From Rapana venosa (lineage: Eukaryota > Mollusca > Gastropoda > Neogastropoda > Muricidae), in the NCBI GenBank assembly GCA_028751875.1, contig CM054165.1, positions 26,055,688 through 26,119,687 on the forward strand: DNA of 64,000 nt. Direction: 5' to 3'. Positions 10,958 to 21,907 of the stretch are shown one piece after another (the stretch's first letter is position 1; each line of letters begins with the position of its first letter). A program made the translations under genes and the position numbers. The notes beneath the pieces are model-generated. The model made no database searches and was not told the origin of the DNA. It saw only the letters and a list, made by a program, of their open reading frames with translations.

Positions 10958-11295
10958 TGACCTCCAAAACAGCAGAGGAGGCAGCTGCTGTTTTGGAAAC
11001 TGGGCAGAAATTTGATTATAGTGGAGATGCCTTGCCCACAGCACATCCCCACTCTCTCGGCCAAGTGGGCATAAGGACAGTCAGCGTTGGAGATGTTCTC
11101 CAAAGGCCAATCAGCCCCCAGGGCTGCAGCACAATATAAGGACTGTGCGAGTCAAGCCTCCTAGTCAGAGAGTCATAGCTGATCACTAAAGACTAAGCTG
11201 TAAAGTGGAATTCCATGAGTGGGAAAGAAAGCCACTGGTCATACAGCCTCTCACCTTGTTGTTGCCCCCAGCGTCAATGGTTTAATCAAGAACTG
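10958..11295. repeat. Interspersed repeat family L, copy 2
   Basis: Near-identical direct copy of 6165-6490, 4.8 kb away. Only scattered substitutions and a short indel ('gcctcctag') differ. The sequences outside the two copies do not match. Confidence 0.8.
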
Positions 11296-11506
11296 GGATA
11301 AAGCCCAGGCGATGACGGCCTCTGGAGGGAGGAGCATGTGGGTTGAGGCAGCTTCATAACATGGCCTCAAGGTCGTCAGCAAAAGATGGTTGGAAGTTGA
11401 GGAGTTGAGAACTGAGGTCCTTGCTGAAAAGAACAGTGTTCGAGAGGTTCCTGGCTATGACATAGGTCTGACAGGGAGGAGGCTTAGACAGTTGGGTGAG
11501 GATGGA

Positions 11507-11608
11507 GTAGAGATCAAAGGGAAGAGTTTGAAAGACACCAGAAGACTGGAGGAGATTGTCACTGTCCTTGTGGATGAGTCAGTCAAGAGTGTGAGTTTGA
11601 AAGACATC
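11507..11608 (+). repeat. Inverted repeat arm 2
   Basis: Counterpart of 10688-10785. It contains the segment 'gagtttgaaagacaccagaa', which recurs in diverged form from about 11595. The open frame over 11390-11668 resembles no known protein. Confidence 0.7.
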
Positions 11609-11729
11609 AGAAGACTTGGGAAATCTGCTGTTAGTGACTTAAAATGGTATAAAATAAATAAAAAATAAATTTAGAATGTTCGTGGTACAACTGATTTATA
11701 TGTGATTTCTGTTATGCTGTTAGTTATGA

Positions 11730-13800
11730 CGTGCTCTACCCAGTCGAACTGACACTTAACACAAAGAAGCGGGAAGTCAATGCAGGCACTCTTTCAAACA
11801 TTCTACATAGCAGAAATGATCACGCGAGAAAACAGCTGAACAATGCAGATTCCAAACCGAAGTGTAAAGACACATTAATTTCAGAACTTAACGTCACAGA
11901 TTTAAAGACGAAATTTCAGTAAGAAGCTGTCACTACTGACGAAATTAACAATTTAACGTTACTAACTCTGACTACAACAAAAATCTACTTTTGATACCAA
12001 ACCAATTCATAGGTATCCAGTGGTAAAAATCTATCCAAAATGTGGCTTGACTCAGACTGTTCTATAAAAAGACGGTTGTATCTAAAAAGTAAAGCTATAA
12101 TTATGTAAACGCAGAGAGAGACTCCAGAAACGCGTATACGCCTGAAAATAGCCAGTTAAAGAATGCCCTCTGGAAAAAAATGTCGAAAAGCAAAGAAAAA
12201 TGGTATCGAGGCTTAAAGACTTTAAAAAAAAAAAAAAAGAGCAATTTTAAAGATTTTGTGGAATGAAGTAAAAGAGCCTCTTTTTATGACTGCCCAAGTA
12301 GTTGACCTTCTGTCTTTGAAACATTTCAAAACATCAAATGACGTAAACCAAGGAAGTTCCCGACTTCCAAAGACAGTAGCACTTCTATCTTTCATATTTT
12401 AGCTCAGATGATCTAAACAGATCCATAATTGAGAATGAAGTGGAAACTGCCCTTGATTTAATGAAAAGTGGTAAGGCAGCAGGTATAGACAATGTTTATT
12501 CTGGCTGTGTCAAGTACAGCAAACCAGTGCTTAAAACGTTACATTGCAAACTGTTGAATAAGGTTTTGGATACAGGAAAGGTATCGACGTTTAGATGATT
12601 GGTCTAAATAAAACCTGTTTTTAAAGGTAAGGGTGACAAGTGTGAATGTGATAGTTACAGAGGTATAACATTGTTGAGTTGTATTGGAAAATTTTCACTT
12701 CTGTATTAAACACCAGGTTGTCAAAAGTTCTTGAAACAAACAAGATACTTTTAGAAAATCAGACAGACTTCAAAAAGCATCACTCTACCACAGAAAGGCT
12801 GTTTTGTTATAAATTGTCTTTTTATTTATATATTTTTTAAAGCAAAAACATAAACGGTTGTGTTGGAAAAAGCTTCTCGAAATTCACATCTGAATCATTT
12901 GCAGTTTTATGGCTCTAAATTATCTTTCAAATACTTGCCTTTCTATTTACAACATCGTTTTTTTTGTGTTGATTCAAAATCAGTTTTACATGGTTTGTTT
13001 CAGTGTTTCACTGAGACTCTAAAAAAAAAGAGAAATGACGTTATTTTAAAAATCAAGTTCCTTTTATTACGTTCTCTTGCTGCTAAAGGTATTGGGATAC
13101 ATTTTTGCTGGGTGCCATCACATTGCGGTCTTTACTGGAATGAATTGACATAATCCTTAGCAAAACGCGGTGCCTCAGAATGTAGGCCTACAAGTGACAT
13201 CATGTTTAATACTTGTTTGCAGCATACAACGTCGAGTTTATTGGGATATAAAGAAACGGGAATATTATCTTCTCTCTATTTTGGTTTCTGTTCGAATGGT
13301 CCGTTTTTGGATGCAACTAGTTGACTTTCATTCTGAAAAATTGTCCTCAAATGTTTATCACACAGTGAAAGACCTACATGGCAAACGTTTAGTTCAGTCC
13401 ATGTTGTTCAATATGATACAAAATATCTTTGTACAAAACGGATTTGACTGTTTGTGTGAGAGAGAGGTTAGTTCAGGTATCAATTCTACAAACCCATATA
13501 TCAAAAAAGCGTTTTAAATCAATAATTTTGTTAATGATTGGAGAAAGGAGCTTAGCGACATTAATAGATGCCTTTGTTATAAGAACTGTAAAATCGAATT
13601 TGGTCTGGAAAAATACATAACTTGTTTACAAGATGCATATGTCTACGTTCTTATCAAACTTCGTTGCAGTCATCACAAACTCCCTATTGAAGTTGGACGT
13701 TTTCTTAGGTTTTTTCCACGAGAAGAATATTCCAACTGTAATATGTCTGTTCTAGAGGATGAATTTCATTTTTAACATGGAATGTCCATACTTCAAATAT
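11730..13800 (+). mobile_element. Decayed LINE with reverse transcriptase and RNase H remnants
   Basis: Reading across frames in order: an N-terminal RT segment 'MKSGKAAGIDNVYSG' (12460-12505); 'YRGITLLSCIGK' near 12655-12690; then, after damage, an RNase H C-terminal motif 'HFCWVPSHCGLYWNELT' (13100-13150) preceded by 'FCVDSKSVLHGL' (12966-13001); and a terminal domain with 'LPIEVGRFLRFFPREE' (about 13682-13730). Many stops and frameshifts. An RNase H domain after RT is typical of I-group LINEs. Possible upstream coding remnants start at 11730. Not functional. Confidence 0.8.
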
Positions 13801-14255
13801 TGACGACAAAATTTCATTCCACGGCAATTTCTTCAGCCTATGTCAAGTTAAAATTTTTTGGTAAGCTGATGAAATGCAAATCTTGACAAGTTCTTTTATT
13901 TCTGTCAAAATTTATCAAATTTGCCCGGTATTTCATGAAACTGTAATGGGTTTTCTTTCACAACTGACAACAGTTTTTCCCCTTGCGCCTGCACTCAAAT
14001 TGTGTTTCTGAAAACGTGAATGTAGAAGGGTTTGAAATGACGTGCACTTTTTCTTTTAAAATTGCTTCGTTGGTTATTTCAACATAGTTTCTCATTCCAC
14101 GCTGAACACTTGTCTGTCAGTGTCTGTTGGTACTGATGATATTGTAAAGTCAATTGCTGTTAGAGGTTGTTTTTTTCTCCTGTTAAATATGATTGTAATC
14201 CTCCATATGCAAAAGTGGTTGAAGAAATTAAAACTGAAAAATCTTGAAATCTTAA
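13801..14255. other. No feature recognised
   Basis: AT-rich sequence, possibly the 3' untranslated part of the preceding LINE. No exon or repeat is recognised. Confidence 0.35.
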
Positions 14256-14260
14256 AATCT

Positions 14261-14261
<1 letters not shown>

Positions 14262-14291
<30 letters not shown>

Positions 14292-14352
14292 GTGTGTGTG
14301 TGTGTGTGTGAGTGAGTGTGTGTGTGCGCGCGCGTGCGTTTGTGTGTGCATG
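14262..14352. repeat. GT microsatellite
   Basis: (GT)n with GC interruptions near its end. Confidence 0.95.
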
Positions 14353-14404
14353 TGACTCTTATTCATTCATTTACTATTTACTCATCATTTTGTTTCGTGA
14401 ATGA

Positions 14405-14599
14405 TTAAATAAGCGCTCGTGGGCTTTTTTCCATCCATTCCCCGTGTGCATGCGGTTTTGTAAATCTTGTCATTTGTTCTCACCGGCACACGTGGCTTGC
14501 TCTTCCAATGGCAAGGCAGAAGAAGTTTTAACGTGTGCGCAACAAGATGTTCTGCGTGCGTTCCTACACGAAACCTCGGTTTATAGTCTTATCCGATGG

Positions 14600-14600
<1 letters not shown>
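14405..14600 (-). mobile_element. SINE family A fragment
   Basis: Body and tail region of SINE A on the minus strand ('aagcgctcgtgggctttttt', 'gtgcatgcggttttgtaaat', 'acgtgtgcgcaacaagatgt', 'ggtttatagtcttatccg'). It ends where a GT microsatellite begins; the tRNA-like head is absent. Confidence 0.9.
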
Positions 14601-14636
<36 letters not shown>

Positions 14637-14780
14637 CGTGCGCGCTTGTGTACATGTGTGTGTGTGCGTGCGTGGGTCCTTTCGCGCGTTTGTATATGCA
14701 TGTGTGTGTGTGTGGTGTGTGTGTGCGTGCATGTGTGTGTGTGTGCGTGCATGCGTGTACGTGTATATAATTATGTGTAT
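14600..14780. repeat. GT/GC microsatellite
   Basis: (GT)n with GC and CA interruptions. Frames encode only Cys-Val or His-Thr repeats. Confidence 0.95.
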
Positions 14781-14861
14781 GCTTGTAATGTGTGAAAACT
14801 TTTTTGCAGCAGAATCTTGACATCATTCTGCAGAGCTGTCAACTCCTCACGGAGTCTTAAA

Positions 14862-14935
14862 GTTTTTTTAATTTTATTTTATTCTTTTATATCGAGGATA
14901 ATGGAATGAGCACTTATGTGCTTTTTTTATGGGAG
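14862..14935 (-). mobile_element. SINE family A, 3' tail fragment
   Basis: Only the terminal segment is present: 'attcttttatatcgaggata' and 'atggaatgagcacttatgtg', read on the plus strand. Confidence 0.8.
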
Positions 14936-15224
14936 CACCTATTATATGTTGGTTGTTCTACTTTCACTTCGTGTGGTACCTAAATAATATGAAAGTGAAC
15001 ACGCACGGTCATCATCATCAAACAACAACAATCCCAACATCATTATCAACTCCTCTCTCCTCTAAGGGACCCAGCCTGCTGGTGTTGTGTCCAGCCTGGA
15101 ACTGATCTCTATTCCCTCGCATTCTGCCCACGCTGGATCTACCACTGCACTACTGCCACTCCTGATCTCAGCGACGTCGATGAGAAGCTGAAGAAATGCA
15201 CTGACAAGGTCAGCAGGAAGGAAG

Positions 15225-15570
15225 GTGGCAGGATGGTAAGACGTTCACCTGCCAACAAGTCAACCGTGAGGTTCTGGATTCGATTCCCCCAGCCTCGCCC
15301 TTTCTTCCAAGTTTGACCCCCCAAATATCGAACTGAATGTCAAAGTCCTTCGGATGAGACTATAAACCGAGGCCCCCGTGTTCGAACACATGCAGAACAT
15401 CTTGCGCACACGTTAAATCCTGTCCCGCTTTTCGGAAGAGTAGGCCATTGTGTGCCGGTGGAAACAGATGACAAAATTTACAAAACCGCATACACACGGG
15501 GACTGGATGTAAAAAAAGCACATGAGCGCTTATTCCATTATCCTCGATATAAAAGAATAAATAAATAAGC
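15225..15570 (+). mobile_element. SINE with type B tRNA-like head and family A body
   Basis: The head has an A-box-like 'GGCAGGATGGTAAGACGTTC' and a B-box-like 'GGTTCTGGATTCGATTCCC', then 'cctcgccctttcttcc'. It joins the same body as family A ('ccttcggatgagactataaa' onward) and ends in (AAATA)n. The head differs from the 'GGGATAGCCTAGTGGTTAGA' head of family A, so the body is shared by at least two SINE types. Confidence 0.85.
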
Positions 15571-16110
15571 AGGTATCAGTCTGAGTATGACGTTTAATTT
15601 GAGATCTGTGACAAAAGCTTCACAATGACGTATAATTTTGAGTTTGACGTGAGTGTGTGTACTCGAGTTCTAATCTCATCCGATGTGTTGTTGCTTCGAT
15701 TTTACGTCTGTTTACTCAAAGTGATATTAGACGATGGGAAGGGGACATTGATGTTGATGGCTGTGTGCTGTGAAATTGGTATCTGCTGCTAAATATCCTA
15801 GGCAGTATACACAAAAAGGCTCAGAAACACGAAATCAGTCAAGTACTAGAAGCTAATACAGATACCAAGGGGGAAAAGATCGCATATCACTACAGATATG
15901 TAGTTAATTAGTCATAAACAATATTAAGCAAGCTGTTTAGAATTGTAACACACACATCACAATAGATTCACGTCTGATTCAATGCTGAGCAACTGCTTCA
16001 AAGAAAGCAAAAAGTCTCCATTGAAAATAAGGCCTGCTTACAAGGATACACCAGAAATTGTGGCTAGGGCTGTTCCTGTACCAAAATTGTCTGGTCATCC
16101 GATTTTATTT
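15571..16110. other. No gene; short mollusc-type repeat motif
   Basis: Contains 'gattttacgtctgtttactc' near 15699-15718, a motif also present in altered form at 31195-31215. Otherwise nothing is recognised. Confidence 0.35.
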
Positions 16111-16114
16111 ATTT

Positions 16115-16345
16115 ATTTTATTTATTTATTCTTTTATATCGAGGATAATGGAATAAGCACTTATTGCTTTTTACATCCAGTCCCCATGTGTATGTGGTTT
16201 TGTAAATTGTCATCTGTTCCCTCTGGCACACAATGGCCTACTCTTCTGAAAAGCGGAACAGGATTTAACGTGTGTGCAAGATGTTGTGCATGCGTTGGAA
16301 CACGGGCCTCGGTTTATAGTCTCATCCGAAGGATTTTTATCGGGT
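16115..16345 (-). mobile_element. SINE family A fragment
   Basis: Minus-strand SINE A from its 3' tail ('tcttttatatcgaggataat') through the 'ggtttatagtctcatccga' block. The head is missing. Confidence 0.9.
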
Positions 16346-16430
16346 GTGTGTGTGTGTGTTGTGTGTGTGTTAGAAGTTACATCACAGGCAAGTTCCTGGC
16401 CATTTTAGTCTCCATAACCCATCTTCAGAG

Positions 16431-16452
16431 ATCCCCCCCCCCCCCCCCTCCC
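16431..16452. repeat. Poly-C run
   Basis: Near-pure cytosine run. Confidence 0.9.
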
Positions 16453-16537
16453 CCTTTAAATCAAAAGATAGTGCATGTTGTAATGCTAAGAGCTTGCCAC
16501 AGCTGAAAACAGTCTCTACATAACATCTCAGCGTAGT

Positions 16538-16805
16538 AAGTTAGCATCAGTGCAGACTCCACTCTCCCCGAAAGTCCGGATGAGACTATAAACCAAGGTC
16601 CCGTGTGCGAACGCATGCAGAACATCTTGCGCACACGTTAACACCTGTTCCGCTTTTCGGAAGAGTAGGCCATTGTGTGCCGGTGGGAACGGATATCAAC
16701 ATTTACAAAACTGCATACATACGGGGACTGGAAGTTTTTAAAAAAGAACCCACACGTAAGTGCTTATTCCATTATCCTCGAAATAAAAGAATAAAATAAA
16801 AATAA
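16538..16805 (+). mobile_element. SINE family A, head-less copy
   Basis: Starts at 'ttagcatcagtgcagactcc', runs through the conserved 'ggatgagactataaacc' core to the 'attccattatcctcgaaata' tail and (AAATA)n. The tRNA-like head is absent. A second, more diverged tail fragment follows at 16860-16965. Confidence 0.9.
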
Positions 16806-16859
16806 ATAAAAGCACTGGGGTCTGAATGGTTTAGAGTCTCCTCCGAAATACTCAGTTTG

Positions 16860-16965
16860 ATTTTGCAGATAACAACCTTTACAAAACTACATACACACAG
16901 GGACTGGGTGTAAAAAATGCATTATCAATTATCAACCAAATAAAAGAATAAATAAAATAACATTT
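16860..16965 (+). mobile_element. SINE family A, diverged 3' fragment
   Basis: Retains 'tttacaaaactacatacaca', 'gggactgggtgtaaaaaa' and the (AATAA)n tail. Confidence 0.65.
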
Positions 16966-17159
16966 TGACTGACAAAGGTTTTGGCCTGGACCAATATCTC
17001 GCTATACCCAAGATATAGTATAATTATATTATTATTGTATTATTATATCATAATTATATTATTCTGAGATACATTTTTCTGTTGATCATTTTTATGTAGA
17101 TATGACTTGTAACCACTTGAATTCATCTTTTCCCCCCATTGAGATGATAAAGTGCTAGT

Positions 17160-17257
17160 ATTGGTATAGGTAGTATCTTGTAATGGGTATAGGTAGTATT
17201 TTGTAATGGGTATAGGTAGTATTTTGTAATGGGTATAGGTAGTATCTTGTAATGTGT
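17160..17257. repeat. 23-bp tandem repeat, four units
   Basis: 'ggtataggtagtattttgta' plus 'atg' is repeated four times with single-base changes. Confidence 0.95.
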
Positions 17258-17394
17258 GCTAGGTGATGGCCAAGTCAAGTCAAAATGATCTTTATTGAGG
17301 GTAAAAGATTAAGTTTATACAACTTTTTTTCATCCTGCCCTCACAACAACCAGCAACAAAGACATATAAAAATAATATGAAAAGCATTCAAAAT

Positions 17395-17485
17395 ACAATG
17401 TTCGTATAATAATATATGGAATTTATATATCGCTGAATCTTGTAAAAACAAACAAACATATATGTTGAAAACAAATATACCTGAA
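17395..17485 (+). repeat. Repeat family J fragment
   Basis: Contains 'atatggaatttatatatcgc' followed by 'tgaatcttgtaaaaacaaac', the family J signature (compare 45918-46010). Confidence 0.6.
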
Positions 17486-17795
17486 GATTATATATATATA
17501 TATATATATTTAAATAAAAATCCAGACTAAAAAAACATGATGGTCGTATACTGTGCTGTGTTATTCTTGTATAATAAATGTTTTTCCTATTCACTTTTTT
17601 ATATACGGCTTATAACCCACGTGAGTTTCTTAGTTTGTGAGATGATAAAGTGATGGAATTCAATATGTACATGTATGTTTCAAGGTTTTGAACAGACGTT
17701 GCCTTCTCTTGCTTCTTCTGGTCTGCCTGGCTGACCAATCTGACCGATTCCTCTGAGACAGATGCTGATCCCAGAGTGGATTCTTTGCGTGGTCA

Positions 17796-17797
<2 letters not shown>

Positions 17798-17829
<32 letters not shown>
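17798..17829. repeat. Poly-G run
   Basis: About 32 consecutive guanines, followed by a short GT run. Confidence 0.95.
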
Positions 17830-17957
17830 CGTGGTGTGTGTGTGTGTGTGTCGGGGATAAGACAATGTGTCACATACCTATTTCATCCAAGAGAAAACAC
17901 GGGTTTTTTTTACATTCTTCTTCTTCTTGTTTTATTTCCATTCTTTTCTTTGTTCAC

Positions 17958-18064
<107 letters not shown>

Positions 18065-18212
18065 AGCTTGTTCCTGCGGTGTCATCAATTTGGAGGTTAA
18101 ACCATTTGTTAAACATCTAAATCCTTTTCCTCACCTAGGTCTTTATCTCCTAATCTGGATTAACAAGCACCTGTCCCTTTCTACTTGTCACCCATTCTGC
18201 TCAGGTAAGATG

Positions 18213-18280
18213 CAGGTAGACAGGCAGGCAGGCAGGCAGGCAGGTAGGTGGGTGGGTGGGTAGGTAGGTGGGTGGGTGGT
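18213..18280. repeat. CAGG/GGTA tetranucleotide tract
   Basis: (CAGG)n followed by (GTGG/GTAG)n. GATG and GT repeats continue at 18380-18450. Confidence 0.9.
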
Positions 18281-18454
18281 CAAATGTTGGCTATGTTTAG
18301 CTACAGTGTTCTCCTGTGCACTTTCTTTCTCTCGTCTTCTTTGTCTGTCTGTGTGTCTGTTTCTCTGTAGTCTGGGGAGATAGATGGATGGATGGTGTGT
18401 GTGTGTGTGGTGTGTGTGTGTGTACGTGTGTGTACGTGTGTGTACGTGTGTATG

Positions 18455-18690
18455 CATGATTTATTTATTTTATTTATTTAGTTATTCTTTTTTCTTCAAG
18501 GATAATGGAATAAGCGCTCATGTGGGTTTTTTTTACAATTAGTACCCGGTTGCATACAGTTTTGCAAATGTTTGTGGTCTGTACCCACCGACACACAATG
18601 GCCTACTCTTCCGAAATGCGGAACAGGTTATAACGTGTATTCAAGATGTTCTACGTGCGTTTGCACACTATTAATCTCAACCGCGCGCCG
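18455..18690 (-). mobile_element. SINE family A fragment
   Basis: Minus-strand SINE A with a diverged tail ('cttcaaggataatggaataa'), followed by 'acacaatggcctactcttcc' and 'caagatgttctacgtgcgtt'. The copy stops there and GT repeats follow. Confidence 0.85.
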
Positions 18691-18870
18691 CGCGCGTGTG
18701 TGTGTGTGTATGTGTGTGTGTGTGTGTATGTGTGTGTGTACGTGTGTGTGTGTGTGTTTGTACGTGTACGTGCGTGCGTGCGTGTCTCATCCGTGTGTGT
18801 GCATGTGTGTGTGCGTGCGTGTCTCATCCGTGTGTGCGCGTGCGTGCGTGTGTGTGTGTGCGTATGAATC
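18690..18870. repeat. GT microsatellite with a duplicated island
   Basis: (GT)n with the island 'gtgcgtgcgtgtctcatccg' occurring twice (near 18772 and 18812). Confidence 0.92.
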
Positions 18871-19248
18871 AGAATCAAAAACTTTATTGCCATTAAGTCA
18901 GAACAAGACTTAGTTGACACCAAACATAATAAACATAGTCAACATTTCCTAAAAGATGTAGAATGTTAGATTTATATATTTTCTCTATGCTCTGGCTCTT
19001 CTGGAAAAAGAATCATGCACATATTTGATCATGTCTAACAGAAAGTCCTCGTTGTTGAAAAACTTACTCACATCCTCGTTCTTATTCACGTTATTCATTT
19101 GTTTATTTTTGATATTAGATAAACATCAAGCGCGTGATACTCGTCTTCTATTTTGTTACACCACTTACGTTTTCTTTTTTTTCTCGCATACTTTGGATAT
19201 CTCCCTTGCTCTATCATTAAATCATGGGAGCTGGTGCGAAATCTGCTG

Positions 19249-19249
<1 letters not shown>

Positions 19250-19326
<77 letters not shown>

Positions 19327-19525
19327 CCCTCTTCCTCCTCTCTCTCCTCTCTTCCCCCTCTCTCTTCCCCCCTCTCCCTCTCCCCCTCCTCCTCTTCTTC
19401 CCCCTCTCTCTCTCTCCCCCTCTCCCTCTCCCCCCCTCTCTCTCTTTCCCCCCCTCCCTCTTCTCCCCCCCTCCTCTCCCCCCCCTCCCCTCTCCTCTAC
19501 CCTCCCCCTCTCTCTCTCCCCCCAA
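19250..19525. repeat. CT microsatellite grading into polypyrimidine tract
   Basis: (CT)n from 19250 to about 19322, then C-rich polypyrimidine with CCTCC motifs. Frames are Ser-Leu repeats only. Confidence 0.97.
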
Positions 19526-19812
19526 TAAAAGCATAAAAGCACAAAGAACTTTTGACGTTTCTTTCTGTTAGCCAAAATGAAACTATTTACGTGGTTTGTA
19601 CTTCTTTATTTTATAGAGGTTTTGGTTTGTTTGGTTATGTTTTGGTTTGGGTTTGGGGTTGTTGCTTTTTTGAGGGTGGACTATTCGGTTGTTCCCTCTC
19701 CCCTTGTTGTTGCCGTTTTTTGTTTTGCTCTTGGTTCTTGCTATTTTTTCGGTTGTTTCTGTGTTTTCTGTTCTGCTTTCTTTCTTACTTGTTGCTACTT
19801 TTTTTTTTCTTT

Positions 19813-19815
<3 letters not shown>

Positions 19816-19900
<85 letters not shown>

Positions 19901-19906
19901 CTCTTC
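19816..19906. repeat. CT microsatellite
   Basis: (CT)n with one interruption. Confidence 0.98.
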
Positions 19907-20009
19907 GGTGATTTTTGTGGGGATTTTTGTGTAGATATTTTTTCCGTAAGCTGTGTAAGTGTATTGCTATGGGCTTTACTTTATTTTATTTTGTTATCAT
20001 ATATATCCT

Positions 20010-20075
20010 TAAGGGCGGGGACTGGATGTAAAAAAGCACATGGGTGCTTATTCATTATCCTCGAAATAAAAGAAT
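20010..20075 (+). mobile_element. SINE family A, 3' tail fragment
   Basis: Contains 'cggggactggatgtaaaaaa' and 'attatcctcgaaataaaaga'. The fragment is the last 65 bp only. Confidence 0.8.
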
Positions 20076-20085
20076 TTGTCATTGT

Positions 20086-20262
20086 CATTGTCTCTCTCTC
20101 TCTCTCTTCCTCCCCCCCCCCCCCCTCTCTCTTTCTCTCCCCCCTCCCCCCTTCTCTCTCTTGTATAACGATAGAAAGAAAGACATTAAGCCGCCCGAAC
20201 TCCAGGCTTTAGCCTCTGAGTTAGATGGCATCTTCTTAAGGATGCCATGCCTACCCCCCCCC

Positions 20263-20290
<28 letters not shown>
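20086..20290. repeat. CT, poly-C and CA tracts
   Basis: (CT)n at 20090-20160 with poly-C at 20112-20124, and a poly-C run at 20253-20279 followed by (CA)n to 20296. Confidence 0.93.
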
Positions 20291-20293
<3 letters not shown>

Positions 20294-20582
20294 ACTACCC
20301 TGAGAAAAATTTTTTTCCCACATTTGATAACTTTTTTTTTTAAGTTTAAAAGATTGTACATTACGAGTTTTATGGGAAACTCCGAAGACACACACACACT
20401 AACGCCCAGCAGTCGTGAGAAAGCTGGAAAGCATCACTATCTAAAATTGCTGTTGTGTTCCTACGCCGATGACCCCGCGCATGTATAATAAAATTGTGAT
20501 TGGAACGCTAGCAGACGACAAAGAAAGTTATGAAGGAGGTACAGTGTTTGTCGAAAAATTTGTGTAAAGATTCAAACTTACC

Positions 20583-20700
20583 CATCCCCGAAGTCGTAAT
20601 GGCGAGCCAAAAAAGTTGGCATACGCAAAAAAAATATCTCACCGTTGGTGAACTCAGGAGCACTAGCCGAGGAACGAAAAAAGAACAGCCTACCAAGTTT
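20583..20700 (+). repeat. Repeat family I fragment
   Basis: Shares with other copies a 'cccgaagtcgtaatggcgag' start, 'tctcaccgttggtgaactca' and 'ctagccgaggaacgaaaaaa'. Family copies are at 25557-25670, 26160-26275, 49560-49680, 56575-56695 and 61270-61390. Confidence 0.65.
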
Positions 20701-20907
20701 GTGTGCAAGATTTCATGAAGTGTGTGAGTCAGAGACAATTCAATGAAAAATCGTTTGTCTGTCAACGAAAAATCGTTTGCGATGTTTTTCTTTCTTTTGT
20801 GGTGTGTGTGGGTGTGTGTTGTTGTTGTTTTCGTTTTTGATTTTGGCTGATGCTTCAGTGAGTGCTGTATATGCTTGGAGTGTTTTATGAAACGAGAAAT
20901 TAATGGG

Positions 20908-21169
20908 CACTAAGAAGAAGAAGAAGAAGAAGAAGAATTGCGAAGAAGACGAATTGCGAAGAAGAAGAAGGAAAAGAAAAAGAAGGTAAAGAAGAGGAGG
21001 AAGAAGAAAAAGAGTAGTAGTAGTAGTGATGATGATATGATAGTGATATATGATGATGATAACCATAACAACAACAATCGTCATCATCATCATAATCATG
21101 ATGATGATGATAGTAATGTTGTTGTCATTGTTATTATTATCATCATTTAGAACTATCATAATCATATCA

Positions 21170-21202
<33 letters not shown>

Positions 21203-21215
21203 CACCACACTTTTA
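20908..21215. repeat. Compound trinucleotide repeat region
   Basis: Successive (AAG)n, (AGT)n, (GAT)n, (CAT)n, (ATT)n, (ACT)n and (CCA)n tracts over about 300 bp. Confidence 0.95.
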
Positions 21216-21404
21216 TAAGAAAAACTGTAGGAAATACGTCAAAAATCGAAGCTAAATCGTCACATTCAAAGCATATCTAAAATATTATTCCCTTTGAAGT
21301 CAGGTTAGAAAATATAATAATGAACTCTCTCAACTGTCTACAAAGTTCGGGCATTTGATTTTTTTTCCCCCATGGAAAAACAAAATATTTGCACACACAC
21401 ACAC

Positions 21405-21495
21405 ACGGCGCGTGAGCGCACGGGGACTGGATTAAAAAAAAGCACATGAGTGCTTATTCCATTATCCTCGAAATAAAAGAATACATTAAAAAATA
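21405..21495 (+). mobile_element. SINE family A, 3' tail fragment
   Basis: Contains 'cacggggactggattaaaaa', 'cattatcctcgaaataaaag' and an (AATAATA)n tail. Confidence 0.8.
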
Positions 21496-21603
21496 ATAAT
21501 AATAAAACACACACTTAACTGAGCGACTGTAAACTGCACGGTCAAGGGAGGTAATACAGATGAGCGCGAGTACTGTACAGTTTTCTATTATTACCAACTA
21601 GCT

Positions 21604-21755
21604 GGACGTTATTATAAATGGCAAACATGGCGCAACTTTCCCTCATGACACCACAGAATTGTTGTTTATTCTCCTGCTTGCAGATGATGCTGTTGTGCTA
21701 TGCAAAACAGTGGTAGGTTTACAAGGGCAGTTAAACAGTTCGCCCAAATGGTCCA
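21604..21755 (+). mobile_element. Short reverse-transcriptase fragment (LADD box)
   Basis: One open frame reads 'DVIINGKHGATFPHDTTEL' and then 'LLADDAVVLCKTVVGLQGQLN'-like residues. This is the region around the RT catalytic Asp-Asp, with an LADD box. It stops at the SINE starting at 21760. Only about 50 codons remain, so it is a dead LINE fragment. Confidence 0.75.
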
Positions 21756-21759
21756 GCTT

Positions 21760-21895
21760 TATTCTTTTATTTCGAGGATAATGGAATAAGCACTTACGTG
21801 CTTTTTTTGTTTTCTTAAAAAAATTTTTTTTTGTTATTTACATCAAGTGAGTTTGCAGTTTTGTGAATGTTGTCATCCATTCCCATCAACACACC
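21760..21895 (-). mobile_element. SINE family A, 3' fragment
   Basis: Minus-strand tail ('ttattcttttatttcgagga') and 'gttttgtgaatgttgtcatc'. Broken off before the body. Confidence 0.8.
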
Positions 21896-21907
21896 ATCAA
21901 CACACAA

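Noticed and set aside
6165..11295. LTR retrotransposon with two LTRs
   Set aside because: No gag-pol, no primer-binding site, no TG...CA ends, and unrelated repeats fill the interior.
11390..11668. 93-codon open frame as a host gene
   Set aside because: Part of it is repeated in reverse at 10688-10785, no homology is recognised, and there is no splice context.
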